Shown: in pieces, positions 16,727 through 26,078 of the stretch
Numbering within the stretch: the first letter of the stretch is position 1
Layout: every line of letters begins with the position of its first letter
Origin: Corallibacter vietnamensis
GTDB lineage: Bacteria; Bacteroidota; Bacteroidia; Flavobacteriales; Flavobacteriaceae
Assembly: GCF_039537875.1 (NCBI RefSeq)
Contig: NZ_BAABBI010000001.1
Span: 620,001 to 684,000, forward strand
Direction: 5' to 3'
Length of the DNA: 64,000 nt
The notes under the pieces: model-generated
What the model was told of the DNA's origin: nothing
Databases searched by the model: none
Seen by the model: the letters and a program-made list of their open reading frames with translations, nothing else
Made by a program: the position numbers and the translations under genes

Positions 16727-19468
16727 TTATTGTACAACAATCTTTTTAGTAACGGTTTTAGAACCTGATTTTACTTGTAGCAAATACATACCAGCTTGTA
16801 CATCTCCTAAATTTATGTTTTCATTAAATGCACCTGTGTTTTTGTAACCTTTGTTAAACACTAGTCTACCTCTGATATCATAAACTTGTACGTCAACATT
16901 TTCATTACCTGCATTTAATTTAATATTAAAATCACCGTTATTTGGGTTTGGATAAACAGAGAAAGAGTCTTCTAAACTAAACTCGTTAGTAGATAATTGA
17001 GGAATAAACCCTCCTTCTTCACAAATTGTTAAAGTAACACTATTCCATGTAGCTCGGTTTCCATCTACTAGAATATCTCCAACATAAAATACCCATTCTC
17101 CAAGAGAACTCTCTCCATCAGCAAAGCTCAATGCATCAGTAGGTATAATACTATCTCCAACATTTGTGTTTCCACAGTCAATAGCATTTCCTTCATCGTC
17201 GTAGGTTACAATTAAGTCTTCAGAACTATCACAGCCTCCCCAACTTAATCTGTGGAATCCATCGGTCTCAAAAGGTCCTCTTAATGCTGTACGAATTTCA
17301 TCAACATTAGTTGTAGTAATATCAACACTTACATTAACATCTGTTATTGTTACATTATCTGTTATATCTAATAAATAGCCACTAAAACTTGTTCCATTTT
17401 CCTCTAATAAAATTCCAGCATTAAACACGTAGTCTTGGCATACATTCCCTGGTACATAAGAATAGTTTCCTATTGCAAAAAAGTTATCGTTTACATTAAA
17501 GAATATACCATTAACTGCCTCTACCATTATTCTACAATACGGTGCGCTTACGTTAGGGACAGTAATTGTATAAGTTCCATTATTAGGTACATTAGATGCT
17601 AATACTGTTGTAAATTCAGCATCTGGGTTTTGAGATGTAGATAGTAATATATTTACATTAGACTCTCCGATCAAGCCAGCATTAGTTCCTGCAACATCCC
17701 AAGTTATTGTTTCCATTTGTCCTGGTGTCCATACAATTTGATCCGTATTTTGAGATGTAACAACAAATGGGCCAGCTGTTGTAGTAACTGTTGCTGTCAT
17801 ACCATCTGATGCTGTTTGTCCTCCTCTTGGATCATTATCACGTACAGTTACTTGAAAGTCAAGATCTCTATTAACAGACACTAATTTTTCCCATGCTGTT
17901 GATCCTCCAGACTCTAATAAATCTGGTATATTAGGTATATATCTTGTTGGGTTTGTTGTTCCTGCAAAAGAGCGAACAACTGGTCCTGATATAGTAGTCT
18001 CAGAAGGTACTCCTGCTGTACCTAAATCGTATTGTTCCCAAGTATAAGTATGAGTTGCTGTACCATCTGGATCTGTTGAAGAAGCTGTTAATTTATATGG
18101 TGTAGACATTGGAATATAATAATCCGCACCAGCTTCGGCTGTTGGTGCTGAGTTACCAGTTGCTGATAACGCCCCACAAGTACTATTACCAATAGAAACA
18201 TTAGACCAAATCATTTGAATACTCTTTTGGTGAAAATATGCATCACTATTTGACTGAACATTATCTGGCGTACAAATACCAGCATAAGCCATTATTGTAG
18301 ACCCACTTCCTGGCTCATAAGCATTTGACGCTGTTCTATTTCCTCCACCACAATTTCCTGAAATACTATTAAATGTATGTGGTGCACCATATTGATGTCC
18401 CATTTCATGACACACATAATCAATATCAAAAGCATCACCAACAGGCGCATTCAATCCTGTTACACCTCTTGCTTTATTAGATGTACAAGGAGAGTTTAAT
18501 GCAGCAATTCCACCGCCACCAGTACTAAATACGTGACCTATATCATAATTTGCTGAACCAATAACACTATTTAAAACAGTTGTGTTTTGACCTAACATTG
18601 CTGAACCACTCTCATTACTATAAATATCAGAATTTATATAAATTACATCAAGGTTATTTGGTACTAACTCCATAGTTATAGAAAATTCTTTTTCATATAT
18701 ACCATTTACACGAGTCATAGTAACAACCATAGCGGCTAAAACAGCTGCTTTTTTATCAGCTTCAGGTGCTAAAACAGGAACCCCTGCTTCATTCCAATGA
18801 AATGAGGCATATTCAACAGTACATGCTAAAGCTAATCTAAATGTACGTAGATTACCATCATTTGCATTTCTTGCTGCATGAACATCAAAATCAGATTCTA
18901 AATCTAAATGTTCATCATCAACATACTCACAAACAAAACCGTCTTCTAAATTAGGTAGGTCTCTTTTTGCATAAACAACATATCCGCGGCCATCTTTGGA
19001 ATAAGGATCTATAAATTCAGTTCCTCTTTCAGACGATAAAAACATACCATGTAAGCCTTGGTTTGTAATACTAAACCTGATAATTGTTTCAGGGTTTTCT
19101 ATACTTTGCCCAACATAAGATCTCAATTCTGGAAATTGAGCTTGAAGATCTGGGTGTAATACTGATGCTTCAGCCACTCTAAAAGATTCAAAATTACCAT
19201 TTGCTGTTGGGAAATCTACAATTGTATTTGATGTCATTCTTGAGTTATCCAACCTTGCTGGTGCACTTTCAAGCCTACCTCTTAAAGCTGTTATATCTAA
19301 CTGATAAAAATCTCCTTTTTTAGGCTCTGTTTTTCTTATGGTTAGCTCTTTATTAGCAAAACTACTTTTATCTTTTTTTGACCAAAAAGACTTGTTTTGA
19401 CCATAAAAGTTAGCAGTAAATATTACAGCTAATAAAAACAAACCACACTTCGTGTAATTATTTTTCAT
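16727..19468 (-). CDS. Secreted reprolysin-like zinc metalloprotease with P-domain and T9SS type A tail
   Basis: This 913-residue exported protease has a signal peptide (1-23), a propeptide-like N-terminal region (about 24-200), then an M12-type zinc metalloprotease domain. The zinc motif is HEMGHQYGAPH at 354-364, with a downstream Met-turn candidate (SGSTIMAYAGIC). A PKD/Ig-like segment and a WTPGQMETITWDVAGT domain follow. A proprotein-convertase P-domain (about 690-830, ending NSVTLTICEE) comes next. The C-terminal T9SS type A signal begins FSVYPNPNNGDFNIKL and ends KKIVVQ. It probably degrades external proteins or matures surface proteins. It is monocistronic, with a terminator at 16678 and a promoter-like pair at 19492-19523. 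Confidence 0.93.
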   Translation of the reverse strand: MKNNYTKCGLFLLAVIFTANFYGQNKSFWSKKDKSSFANKELTIRKTEPKKGDFYQLDITALRGRLESAPARLDNSRMTSNTIVDFPTANGNFESFRVAEASVLHPDLQAQFPELRSYVGQSIENPETIIRFSITNQGLHGMFLSSERGTEFIDPYSKDGRGYVVYAKRDLPNLEDGFVCEYVDDEHLDLESDFDVHAARNANDGNLRTFRLALACTVEYASFHWNEAGVPVLAPEADKKAAVLAAMVVTMTRVNGIYEKEFSITMELVPNNLDVIYINSDIYSNESGSAMLGQNTTVLNSVIGSANYDIGHVFSTGGGGIAALNSPCTSNKARGVTGLNAPVGDAFDIDYVCHEMGHQYGAPHTFNSISGNCGGGNRTASNAYEPGSGSTIMAYAGICTPDNVQSNSDAYFHQKSIQMIWSNVSIGNSTCGALSATGNSAPTAEAGADYYIPMSTPYKLTASSTDPDGTATHTYTWEQYDLGTAGVPSETTISGPVVRSFAGTTNPTRYIPNIPDLLESGGSTAWEKLVSVNRDLDFQVTVRDNDPRGGQTASDGMTATVTTTAGPFVVTSQNTDQIVWTPGQMETITWDVAGTNAGLIGESNVNILLSTSQNPDAEFTTVLASNVPNNGTYTITVPNVSAPYCRIMVEAVNGIFFNVNDNFFAIGNYSYVPGNVCQDYVFNAGILLEENGTSFSGYLLDITDNVTITDVNVSVDITTTNVDEIRTALRGPFETDGFHRLSWGGCDSSEDLIVTYDDEGNAIDCGNTNVGDSIIPTDALSFADGESSLGEWVFYVGDILVDGNRATWNSVTLTICEEGGFIPQLSTNEFSLEDSFSVYPNPNNGDFNIKLNAGNENVDVQVYDIRGRLVFNKGYKNTGAFNENINLGDVQAGMYLLQVKSGSKTVTKKIVVQ

Positions 19469-19491
19469 GTTTTAATTTTTTATTAATTTTA

Positions 19492-19523
19492 TAAAAATAC
19501 TCCGTTATTTTAAAACTGACAAA
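19492..19523 (-). promoter_or_regulatory. Candidate Bacteroidota promoter for the T9SS metalloprotease
   Basis: On the minus strand a TTTG (19523-19520) is followed after 20 bp by TATTTTTA (19499-19492), one mismatch from TAnnTTTG. This would give a leader of about 15-20 nt before the ATG at 19468. Confidence 0.4.
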
Positions 19524-19564
19524 GTTTTAACATACAGAAGTCCTATTTATGATACTTTACTAAT

Positions 19565-20086
19565 ATGAAAACACTTTTTTTAACCTTTCTTTTTGCCTCT
19601 ATTTTATCTTGTGCCAACAAGCAAAATAAGTTAATGGGTAATAAAGACGAAAAAACGGTTTCTATATGTCCTGAAGACGGACAATGCAAATTGACTGTTC
19701 TAAAAAATAAATCTATTAAAATTAAAGAAGATGAATTTGGCGCAACCTATTCTCAAATAACTGATAGCAACAATATTTTAATAGAATTTGAGTATAAACG
19801 AAATGAAATTCAGAATACAGCTGATAGCAGCTACAAAGAATTAGTATACATAGAACTTAACCCTAGTAATCTAGAAGTTAATTATTCTGATGCCGATTTA
19901 AAAAAAGCAAATATTACTTATGGTAGATTATGTTTTTGTAGAGGACAAACGGGCTACTACAACATTTTATCTGGTAACTTAAAAATAAAAAAAACCGGTG
20001 ACAAGCATTATCGATTAGAGCTAAACTTTAAAACTTCTGAAGTTCCTCAAATTATCTCATACATAAAAGACGATTTTTCGATATAA
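19565..20086 (+). CDS. Small predicted lipoprotein of unknown function
   Basis: This 173-residue protein has a short lipoprotein signal peptide (FLFASILSC, lipidated Cys16). The mature part is polar and mostly beta, with five further cysteines: one at CPEDGQC (both Cys), and a CFCRG motif around residue 118. I do not recognise the family. The spacing of cysteines suggests disulfides rather than metal binding, but this is a guess. It is a single-gene unit divergent from the T9SS metalloprotease and ends at a strong bidirectional terminator shared with accC. Confidence 0.75.
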   Translation: MKTLFLTFLFASILSCANKQNKLMGNKDEKTVSICPEDGQCKLTVLKNKSIKIKEDEFGATYSQITDSNNILIEFEYKRNEIQNTADSSYKELVYIELNPSNLEVNYSDADLKKANITYGRLCFCRGQTGYYNILSGNLKIKKTGDKHYRLELNFKTSEVPQIISYIKDDFSI

Positions 20087-20116
20087 AAAAAGCTCTGAAA
20101 TTTTCAGAGCTTTTTT
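20085..20116. terminator. Bidirectional intrinsic terminator
   Basis: AGCTCTGAAA and TTTCAGAGCT, flanked by A- and T-runs, form a long symmetric hairpin between the convergent lipoprotein gene and accC. Confidence 0.9.
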
Positions 20117-20118
20117 GT

Positions 20119-21474
20119 TTATTCTGCTTCTTGAGGTTGTTGTATTTCAAAATCTTCCATAAATTTTGTTGTATAGTTTCCAGCAATATAATCTGGATTA
20201 TCCATTAACTGTCTATGAAAAGGTATGGTAGTTTTTATTCCTTCAATAACAAACTCATCAAGTGCTCGTTTCATTTTGCTTATAGCCTCTTCTCTAGTTT
20301 GAGCTGTAGTAATTAACTTTGCTATCATAGAGTCGTAATTAGGTGGAATTATATATCCTGCATATACGTGCGTATCTAAACGAACTCCGTGTCCGCCAGG
20401 AGCATGTAGCGTTGTTATTTTTCCTGGTGAAGGCCTAAAATCATTGTAAGGGTCTTCAGCATTAATTCTACATTCTATTGAGTGTAAATTTGGTGTGTAA
20501 TTTTTTCCTGAAATAGGCACACCAGCTGCTACCAATATTTGCTCACGTATCAAATCAAAGTCTATTACTTGTTCCGTAATTGGGTGTTCTACTTGAATAC
20601 GTGTATTCATTTCCATGAAGTAGAAGTTTCTGTGTTTATCAACTAAAAACTCTACAGTTCCAGCACCTTCATATTTTATGAATTCTGCAGCTTTTACAGC
20701 AGCTTCACCCATTTTTTTTCTAAGTGCATCTGTCATAAATGGCGATGGCACTTCCTCTGTTAATTTTTGATGACGGCGTTGTACAGAACAATCTCTTTCT
20801 GATAAATGACATGCTTTTCCTCTTGAGTCACCAACCACTTGAATTTCAATATGTCTTGGCTCTTCAATAAGTTTCTCCATATACATATCGTTATTACCAA
20901 AAGCAGCTTTTGATTCTTGTCTAGCAGAATCCCAAGCGTTTTTTAAGTCTTCTGGTTTCCATACGGCACGCATACCTTTTCCTCCACCACCAGCAGTTGC
21001 TTTAAGCATTACTGGGTAACCTATGTCTTTTGCTAATTTTTCACACTCTTCAAAATCATTGATAATGCCATCACTTCCAGGTACACATGGTACTCCTGCA
21101 GCTTTCATTGTTGCTTTCGCAGAGGCTTTATCTCCCATTTTGTCTATCATATCGGCAGAGGCACCAATAAATTTAATGTCGTGCTCTTCACAGATTTTAG
21201 AAAACTTTGCGTTTTCTGATAAAAACCCGTAACCCGGATGTATTGCATCTGCATTAGTAATTTCTGCAGCCGCAATAACATTAGACATTTTTAAATATGA
21301 CTCACTACTTGGCCCAGGACCTATACAAACAGCTTCGTCTGCAAACTTAACATGCAAACTTTCTGCATCTACTGTTGAGTATACTGCTACTGTTTTTATG
21401 CCCATTTCTTTACAGGTTCTAATAACACGTAGTGCTATTTCACCTCTATTGGCAATTAGTATTTTTTTAAACAT
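20119..21474 (-). CDS. accC: Biotin carboxylase subunit of acetyl-CoA carboxylase
   Basis: This 451-residue ATP-grasp enzyme carboxylates biotin on BCCP, the first half-reaction of acetyl-CoA carboxylase in fatty-acid synthesis. It starts with the canonical [16 protein letters not shown]; an in-frame ATG eight codons upstream (21498) adds residues unlike the family. Visible motifs are [14 protein letters not shown] (ATP binding), [26 protein letters not shown] and the C-terminal [10 protein letters not shown]. It lies 120 bp downstream of accB on the same strand. Confidence 0.97.
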   Translation of the reverse strand: MFKKILIANRGEIALRVIRTCKEMGIKTVAVYSTVDAESLHVKFADEAVCIGPGPSSESYLKMSNVIAAAEITNADAIHPGYGFLSENAKFSKICEEHDIKFIGASADMIDKMGDKASAKATMKAAGVPCVPGSDGIINDFEECEKLAKDIGYPVMLKATAGGGGKGMRAVWKPEDLKNAWDSARQESKAAFGNNDMYMEKLIEEPRHIEIQVVGDSRGKACHLSERDCSVQRRHQKLTEEVPSPFMTDALRKKMGEAAVKAAEFIKYEGAGTVEFLVDKHRNFYFMEMNTRIQVEHPITEQVIDFDLIREQILVAAGVPISGKNYTPNLHSIECRINAEDPYNDFRPSPGKITTLHAPGGHGVRLDTHVYAGYIIPPNYDSMIAKLITTAQTREEAISKMKRALDEFVIEGIKTTIPFHRQLMDNPDYIAGNYTTKFMEDFEIQQPQEAE

Positions 21475-21594
21475 AACTTGTGTTTTTAAAAATTTCAAAT
21501 TCCAAACTCGTTGTCTTTATGGTTTTAGACAAATTTCAAATACTGAATTTTTGAGTCCTGCTTAATCAGGTGAGAATTGGAATCTTTAAATTGG

Positions 21595-22086
21595 TTATGA
21601 TGGATCTACCAAAAATAATGGTTGATCAAATTCTACAGGTGAAGAATCGTCAACTAAAACTTTTACAATTTTACCAGAAACTTCAGATTCTATTTCATTA
21701 AACAGTTTCATCGCTTCAATGATACACAATACATCACCTTCTTTAATTGTTTGACCAACTTCTACAAATACTGGTTTATCTGGAGATGGTTTACGGTATA
21801 ATGTACCAATGATTGGAGATTTTATTGTAATATATTTTGAATCGTCTGCGCTAGTAGCTGGTGCTGCAGCTGCTGGTGCTTGTGCTGGCGCTACTGGTTG
21901 AGCAACAGCAGGAGCTGCTTGAGCCACAGGCGCATTTACAGGTATTTGTTGAACGTAGGTTGTTGTTTCTTTATCATCACTACCTGTTCTAATTGTGATT
22001 TTTACATCTTCGGTTTCTAATTTAACTTCGCTTGCGCCTGATTTAGCTACAAACTTTATTAAATTTTGAATGTCTTTTAAATCCAT
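21595..22086 (-). CDS. accB: Biotin carboxyl carrier protein of acetyl-CoA carboxylase
   Basis: This 163-residue protein carries biotin between the carboxylase and carboxyltransferase halves of acetyl-CoA carboxylase. The N-terminal dimerisation segment is followed by an Ala/Pro/Gln-rich linker (about residues 50-80) and the biotinyl domain with [11 protein letters not shown], where Lys127 is the biotinylation site. It sits between fabH (37 bp upstream) and accC, forming a fatty-acid initiation cluster. Confidence 0.97.
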   Translation of the reverse strand: MDLKDIQNLIKFVAKSGASEVKLETEDVKITIRTGSDDKETTTYVQQIPVNAPVAQAAPAVAQPVAPAQAPAAAAPATSADDSKYITIKSPIIGTLYRKPSPDKPVFVEVGQTIKEGDVLCIIEAMKLFNEIESEVSGKIVKVLVDDSSPVEFDQPLFLVDPS

Positions 22087-22123
22087 AGTTATTTAGATAT
22101 TAAAAATTTGTTTTTTTGTTAAT

Positions 22124-23119
22124 TTAGGAATTGTAGGCCCATTTTAGGTAAATAGATCCCCATGTAAATCCGCCACCAAATGCAGCAAATATCAGTTTAT
22201 CTCCTTTTTTAAGTTGAGATTCGTAATCGTTAAGTAACAGAGGTAAAGTTGCTGATGTTGTGTTTCCATACTTATGGATGTTCATCATTACTTTTTCTGG
22301 TTCTAATTCTATTCTATTGGCTGTTGCATCAATAATACGTTTGTTTGCCTGATGCGGCACTAACCATGAAATGTCTTCATTTGTAAGGTTGTTACGTTTC
22401 AGTATTTTTTCTGACACATCTGCCATATTAAATACAGCATTTTTAAATACTGTTTTTCCGTCTTGGAATACGTAGTGTTTACCTTCTTCAAGAGCTTCTG
22501 GTGTTATTTTGTACGATGAACCTCCGTAGGTTGCTTGCAAAAACTCTCTTCCTGCTCCATCACTTCTTAAATATTCATCTTGAAGTCCTAATCCGTCTTC
22601 ATTTGGTTCAAATAACACAGCACCAGCTCCATCTCCAAAAATAATACACGTTGCTCTGTCTTCATAATTGATCATTGAAGACATTTTATCAGCACCTATA
22701 AGTAAAACCTTTTTGTATCTACCTGATTCAATATAACTAGAAGCTACAGACATCCCGTAAAGAAAGCTAGAGCATGCTGCTTCTAAATCAAAAGAGAATG
22801 CATTTACAGCGCCTATTTGTGAGGCTGTGTAAGCGGCTGTTGCGGCAGCTTTCATATCTGGAGTTGCTGTTGCAACAATTACTAGGTCTATTTCTTCAGG
22901 ATTAATACCTTTTTTATTTATAAGGTCTTTTGCTGCTTCTATAGCTAAAAAAGAAGTCCCTTTTCCTTCTTCTTTAAGAATTCTTCGTTCTTTTATACCT
23001 GTACGTGTGGTAATCCACTCGTCATTGGTGTCAACCATTGTTTCTAGAATTTGGTTGGTTAACACATAGTCTGGCACATAGGCTCCTACAGCTGTAATTG
23101 CTGCTGAGATTTTACTCAT
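22124..23119 (-). CDS. fabH: Beta-ketoacyl-ACP synthase III
   Basis: This 331-residue condensing enzyme starts fatty-acid synthesis from acyl-CoA and malonyl-ACP. The catalytic triad is intact: Cys116 in LEAACSSFLYG, His256 in VPHQANKRI and Asn286 in YGNTTSATLPL. It is the standard length for FabH, with the glycine-rich FAAFGGGFTWGS at the C-terminus. It is transcribed with accB and accC. A terminator-like hairpin separates it from rpmF, so it may have its own promoter in 23120-23240. Confidence 0.96.
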   Translation of the reverse strand: MSKISAAITAVGAYVPDYVLTNQILETMVDTNDEWITTRTGIKERRILKEEGKGTSFLAIEAAKDLINKKGINPEEIDLVIVATATPDMKAAATAAYTASQIGAVNAFSFDLEAACSSFLYGMSVASSYIESGRYKKVLLIGADKMSSMINYEDRATCIIFGDGAGAVLFEPNEDGLGLQDEYLRSDGAGREFLQATYGGSSYKITPEALEEGKHYVFQDGKTVFKNAVFNMADVSEKILKRNNLTNEDISWLVPHQANKRIIDATANRIELEPEKVMMNIHKYGNTTSATLPLLLNDYESQLKKGDKLIFAAFGGGFTWGSIYLKWAYNS

Positions 23120-23240
23120 AATGTTTTATTTAATTTTACCAAAAACAGCTGTTTGTAACACAAAATGTGCTAAAAACAGATTTTTTAGGCTTAATTTTAT
23201 GCAAATTAAGTCGTTTTTGGCATCTATAAAAATTTATCAC

Positions 23241-23268
23241 AAAAAAAACGCTCATGAGAGAGCGTTTT
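23241..23268 (-). terminator. Terminator between rpmF and fabH
   Basis: AAAACGCTC (23245-23253) pairs with GAGCGTTTT (23260-23268); on the minus strand the stem is followed by eight T. It lies 20 bp after the rpmF stop, so readthrough to fabH would be limited. Confidence 0.8.
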
Positions 23269-23288
23269 AATATATGCATGCATAGTAC

Positions 23289-23492
23289 TTATGCTAAATT
23301 TTCTTCGGCTTCTGAATTGTCAATCAATACTTGTCCTCGGTAATATAATTTACCTTCATGCCAGTGAGCTCTGTGGTATAAGTGCGCTTCTCCTGTAGTA
23401 GGACACGTAGCAATTTGTGGTACCGTTGCTTTGTAGTGTGTTCTTCTTTTATCTCTTCTTGTTTTAGAGATTTTTCTTTTAGGATGTGCCAT
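23289..23492 (-). CDS. rpmF: 50S ribosomal protein L32
   Basis: This 67-residue protein has the canonical L32 N-terminus [19 protein letters not shown]. It has one cysteine ([10 protein letters not shown]) instead of the four-cysteine zinc ribbon, so this is a zinc-independent (C-minus) form, followed by [19 protein letters not shown] as in other Bacteroidota. It starts 8 bp after the DUF177 stop, a pairing conserved from E. coli (yceD-rpmF) onward. Confidence 0.96.
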   Translation of the reverse strand: MAHPKRKISKTRRDKRRTHYKATVPQIATCPTTGEAHLYHRAHWHEGKLYYRGQVLIDNSEAEENLA

Positions 23493-23500
23493 TTTCTATT

Positions 23501-24040
23501 TTATTTATCCGTTAATAGTTTTTTTAAAGTATTCCAGCGAGGATCTGTTTCGTCTCCTTCTGTATTATTTTTATCTGCCTTAGGGCTTAATTCTTCTAGT
23601 TTTTTTAGTATTTCAGAATCTAATGTACCATCTTCTACTCCTGGGTGTACACGTTTTGTTGGAACAGAAAGCACTACAAGTTCGTAGATATATTGTTGAA
23701 TGTTTATCTCATATTCTCCATGCGGAATAATTAATATATCTATTTCTTCATCATTGTATGCTTCGCCAAACTTAACAACCAAATTGAATGTGTTTGAAAC
23801 TTCTTGATTATACGCTTCGTTTGTAACGTCACAGTTTACATTTACTGTTCCAGAAATTTCAAAACTTAACTCAAGTAATGTTGTCTTCTTTTCAAATTCA
23901 ACATTTACATCAACTGATGAGTTATTAAATTCTTCATACTCAAAATGTTCAAAGAACGAATTATCTATATGATACTCAAAATGATGTTTCCCTAGCTTTA
24001 GTCCTACAAATGGAATTGTAAACTCTTTTAGTAACTTCAT
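23501..24040 (-). CDS. DUF177 / YceD family protein
   Basis: This 179-residue acidic protein corresponds to the DUF177 (YceD) family, which is linked to 23S rRNA accumulation in plants and bacteria and nearly always precedes rpmF. The core pattern is seen in LSFEISGTVNVNCDVT (a C-containing strand) and the conserved DIDILIIPHGEYEINIQQYIYE-like region, where the family has 'D...E.L.L..P'. Only the first cysteine of the usual CxRCL pair is present. It is cotranscribed with rpmF (8-bp gap). Confidence 0.85.
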   Translation of the reverse strand: MKLLKEFTIPFVGLKLGKHHFEYHIDNSFFEHFEYEEFNNSSVDVNVEFEKKTTLLELSFEISGTVNVNCDVTNEAYNQEVSNTFNLVVKFGEAYNDEEIDILIIPHGEYEINIQQYIYELVVLSVPTKRVHPGVEDGTLDSEILKKLEELSPKADKNNTEGDETDPRWNTLKKLLTDK

Positions 24041-24113
24041 TATCCATCTAATTTTGAGCCTGCAAATATATAAAATATTCTTTAGCTTTTTAAACTTATA
24101 AACATTTTTTTGT

Positions 24114-25160
24114 TTATATCTTTTTTTGCGGCACCTTTAGAGGATTTTTATGAAGCTCATCATATTCTAATCTATTCTTAAACAGTTTTAAAGCCATAAA
24201 TACGGCTTCTTTAAATGAGCTTTCATCTGCAATGCCTTTTCCTGCTATTTCATAGGCTGTACCATGATCTGGCGAGGTTCTTATTTTATTGAGACCAGCG
24301 GTAAAATTCACTCCTTTTCCAAAGGATAATGTTTTAAACGGAATTAAACCCTGATCGTGGTATGATGCTATAATAGCGTCAAATTTTTGATAATTGTCTG
24401 ATCCAAAAAAACTATCAGCAGCATAAGGACCAAAAACCAACTTTCCAGAATCTTTAATTTGTTTTAGTGTTGGTCTCATGACATTATCATCTTCTTTCCC
24501 TATAACACCATTATCTCCTGTGTGTGGGTTTATTCCTAAAACTGCGATTTTTGGTTTCCCGATTTTAAAATCTTTTTGCAGTGAATTATAAACTGTATTT
24601 ATCTTGTTTACAATCAACTTTTTAGATATATGTTTTGACACATCTTTTACAGGTACATGATCTGTCAGCAGCCCTACACGTAATGTTTCTGTAACCATAA
24701 ACATCAAACTATCTCCCTGTAGCTCTTTTGCTAAATAATCTGTATGTCCAGGAAAATTAAAGTCTTTAGACTGAATGTTATGCTTGTTTATAGGCGCTGT
24801 TACCAAAACGTCTATGTTGTCATTTTTAAGCGCTTTTGTTGCTGCTTCTAATGATTTAATGGCAAACGTACCTATTTTTGGGCTTTCTACTCCGAACTCA
24901 ATTTTTACATTCTCATTCCAAGCATTGAAAACATTAATTTTTCCAGAAACAATTTGATTTAATTGATTGATTCCATTAAAATTAACATCTAAATTAAGGT
25001 GGTTTTTATAAAAAGACACTGTCTTTGCCGAAGCAAAAATTACTGGTGTGCAAAACTCTAGCATTCTAGCGTCTTGAAATGTTTTTAAAACAACTTCAGG
25101 ACCTATACCGTTTAAGTCACCAATTGATATTCCTACTATGATATTTTCTTCCTTCTTCAT
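24114..25160 (-). CDS. pdxA: 4-hydroxythreonine-4-phosphate dehydrogenase
   Basis: This 348-residue enzyme of the DXP-dependent pyridoxal phosphate pathway oxidises 4-phosphohydroxy-threonine to a precursor that condenses with DXP. Family motifs: GISIGDLNGIGPEVVLK at the N-terminus, TAPINKHNIQ, FPGHTDYLA (metal-binding His), LGINPHTGDNG and ASYHDQGLIPFK, plus RTSPDHGTAYEIAGKG near the end. It starts 63 bp from the divergent ribE, with a palindrome in between, and precedes DUF177-rpmF by 73 bp. Confidence 0.97.
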   Translation of the reverse strand: MKKEENIIVGISIGDLNGIGPEVVLKTFQDARMLEFCTPVIFASAKTVSFYKNHLNLDVNFNGINQLNQIVSGKINVFNAWNENVKIEFGVESPKIGTFAIKSLEAATKALKNDNIDVLVTAPINKHNIQSKDFNFPGHTDYLAKELQGDSLMFMVTETLRVGLLTDHVPVKDVSKHISKKLIVNKINTVYNSLQKDFKIGKPKIAVLGINPHTGDNGVIGKEDDNVMRPTLKQIKDSGKLVFGPYAADSFFGSDNYQKFDAIIASYHDQGLIPFKTLSFGKGVNFTAGLNKIRTSPDHGTAYEIAGKGIADESSFKEAVFMALKLFKNRLEYDELHKNPLKVPQKKI

Positions 25161-25178
25161 TTAGTTATGATAACTTTT

Positions 25179-25196
25179 GTTTGTAATTTTACAAAC
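25179..25196. promoter_or_regulatory. Palindrome in the pdxA-ribE divergent promoter region
   Basis: GTTTGTAA and TTACAAAC form perfect 8-bp arms around TT. Just beyond it, CAAATTTA (25198-25205) is a TAnnTTTG -7 element for pdxA on the minus strand. The palindrome sits where transcription of pdxA would begin, so an operator is plausible; its regulator is unknown. Confidence 0.4.
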
Positions 25197-25223
25197 GCAA
25201 ATTTAACTAAATAATTCGTACTT

Positions 25224-25814
25224 ATGTTTACAGGAATCATAGAAGATATAGGAGTTGTTCAACACATTGAAAAAGAGCTTGATAATATTCACATAACAAT
25301 GTCTTCTAATTTCACTTCTGAATTAAAAATAGATCAAAGTGTTTCTCATAATGGTGTTTGTTTGACTGTTGTAAAAATTGACGGAGATAATTATATGGTT
25401 ACAGCAATAGAAGAAACTCTTAATAAAACAAACTTAAATACTCTAAAAGTTAATGACTCTGTAAACCTTGAAAGAGGCATGAAACTTCATGATAGATTAG
25501 ACGGACACATTGTTCAAGGCCATGTAGACCAAACTGCCATATGCAAAAGTGTTGAGGAAACTTCTGGAAGTTGGGTTTTTACCTTTGAATACGATAAATC
25601 ACTTAACAACATAACAATAGAAAAAGGATCAATAACGGTAAATGGAGTAAGTTTAACTGTTGTAAACTCTAAAGAAAACAGCTTTAGTGTTGCTATTATT
25701 CCTTACACATATGAACATACAAACTTTAAAGACTTTAAAATTGGCACAGTAGTAAATTTAGAGTTTGACGTAGTTGGAAAATACGTGAAAAAATTATTTT
25801 CTCTCAACCTTTAA
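25224..25814 (+). CDS. ribE: Riboflavin synthase (alpha subunit)
   Basis: This 196-residue enzyme dismutates 6,7-dimethyl-8-ribityllumazine to riboflavin. It shows the duplicated lumazine-binding domain: the first starts MFTGIIEDIGVV with SVSHNGVCLTVV, and the second has GSITVNGVSLTVV, with GHIVQGHVDQ between them. Length is standard. No FMN riboswitch is visible in the 63-bp upstream region. Its stop overlaps the convergent small PID-CTERM gene by 4 bp. Confidence 0.96.
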   Translation: MFTGIIEDIGVVQHIEKELDNIHITMSSNFTSELKIDQSVSHNGVCLTVVKIDGDNYMVTAIEETLNKTNLNTLKVNDSVNLERGMKLHDRLDGHIVQGHVDQTAICKSVEETSGSWVFTFEYDKSLNNITIEKGSITVNGVSLTVVNSKENSFSVAIIPYTYEHTNFKDFKIGTVVNLEFDVVGKYVKKLFSLNL

Positions 25815-26017
25815 AGCTTATTCTTTTTTAACGCTTTAGAAACTCCGTAAGTCAAGCCTATTCCCGCCAAGATTAATACTCCTGCATCTATAGGAAGTCC
25901 AGGTGGTGGTGGTGGTCTGTTAGCATCAACTGGTTCTGGTACACTTTGAGCTACACAAACAAAACTTATTAAAACAAATAAGATTGAAGTAAGTATTTTT
26001 TTGTTTTGTATAATCAT
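25811..26017 (-). CDS. Small exported protein with PID-CTERM-like sorting tail
   Basis: This 68-residue protein has a signal peptide (MIIQNKKILTSILFVLISFVCVAQ), about 10 mature residues, a proline run (RPPPPPGLPIDAGV) and a C-terminal hydrophobic helix (LILAGIGLTYGVSKAL) ending in a Lys-rich tail (KKNKL). The P-rich plus PID, helix and basic-tail layout matches the PID-CTERM sorting signal recognised in tiny Bacteroidota proteins, thought to be processed by a dedicated sorting enzyme. Almost nothing would remain after removal of both ends. It converges with ribE, overlapping it by 4 bp. Confidence 0.72.
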   Translation of the reverse strand: MIIQNKKILTSILFVLISFVCVAQSVPEPVDANRPPPPPGLPIDAGVLILAGIGLTYGVSKALKKNKL

Positions 26018-26048
26018 CTGTTAGTAAATGTATAAAAAAACATGATTT

Positions 26049-26078
26049 TGCAAAATAAAAAAGACATAAAATGTCTTT
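26049..26078 (-). terminator. Probable terminator downstream of the type B adhesin operon
   Basis: AAAGACAT and ATGTCTTT (26060-26078) form a perfect 8-bp stem with a 3-nt loop. On the minus strand it is followed by TTTTTTATTTTG. It lies about 220 bp beyond the stop of the 26297 gene, in a stretch (26018-26296) where I see no gene. The stem is A/T-rich, so efficiency is uncertain. Confidence 0.45.

Noticed and set aside
21475..21594. Possible gene or RNA between accB and accC
   Set aside because: The 120 bp contain imperfect TTCCAA/TTGGAA-type repeats and a CCTG/CAGG pair but no ORF, no T-tailed hairpin and no known RNA pattern.
25161..25223. FMN riboswitch before ribE
   Set aside because: The region is only 63 bp and lacks the conserved RFN element; too short to hold one.
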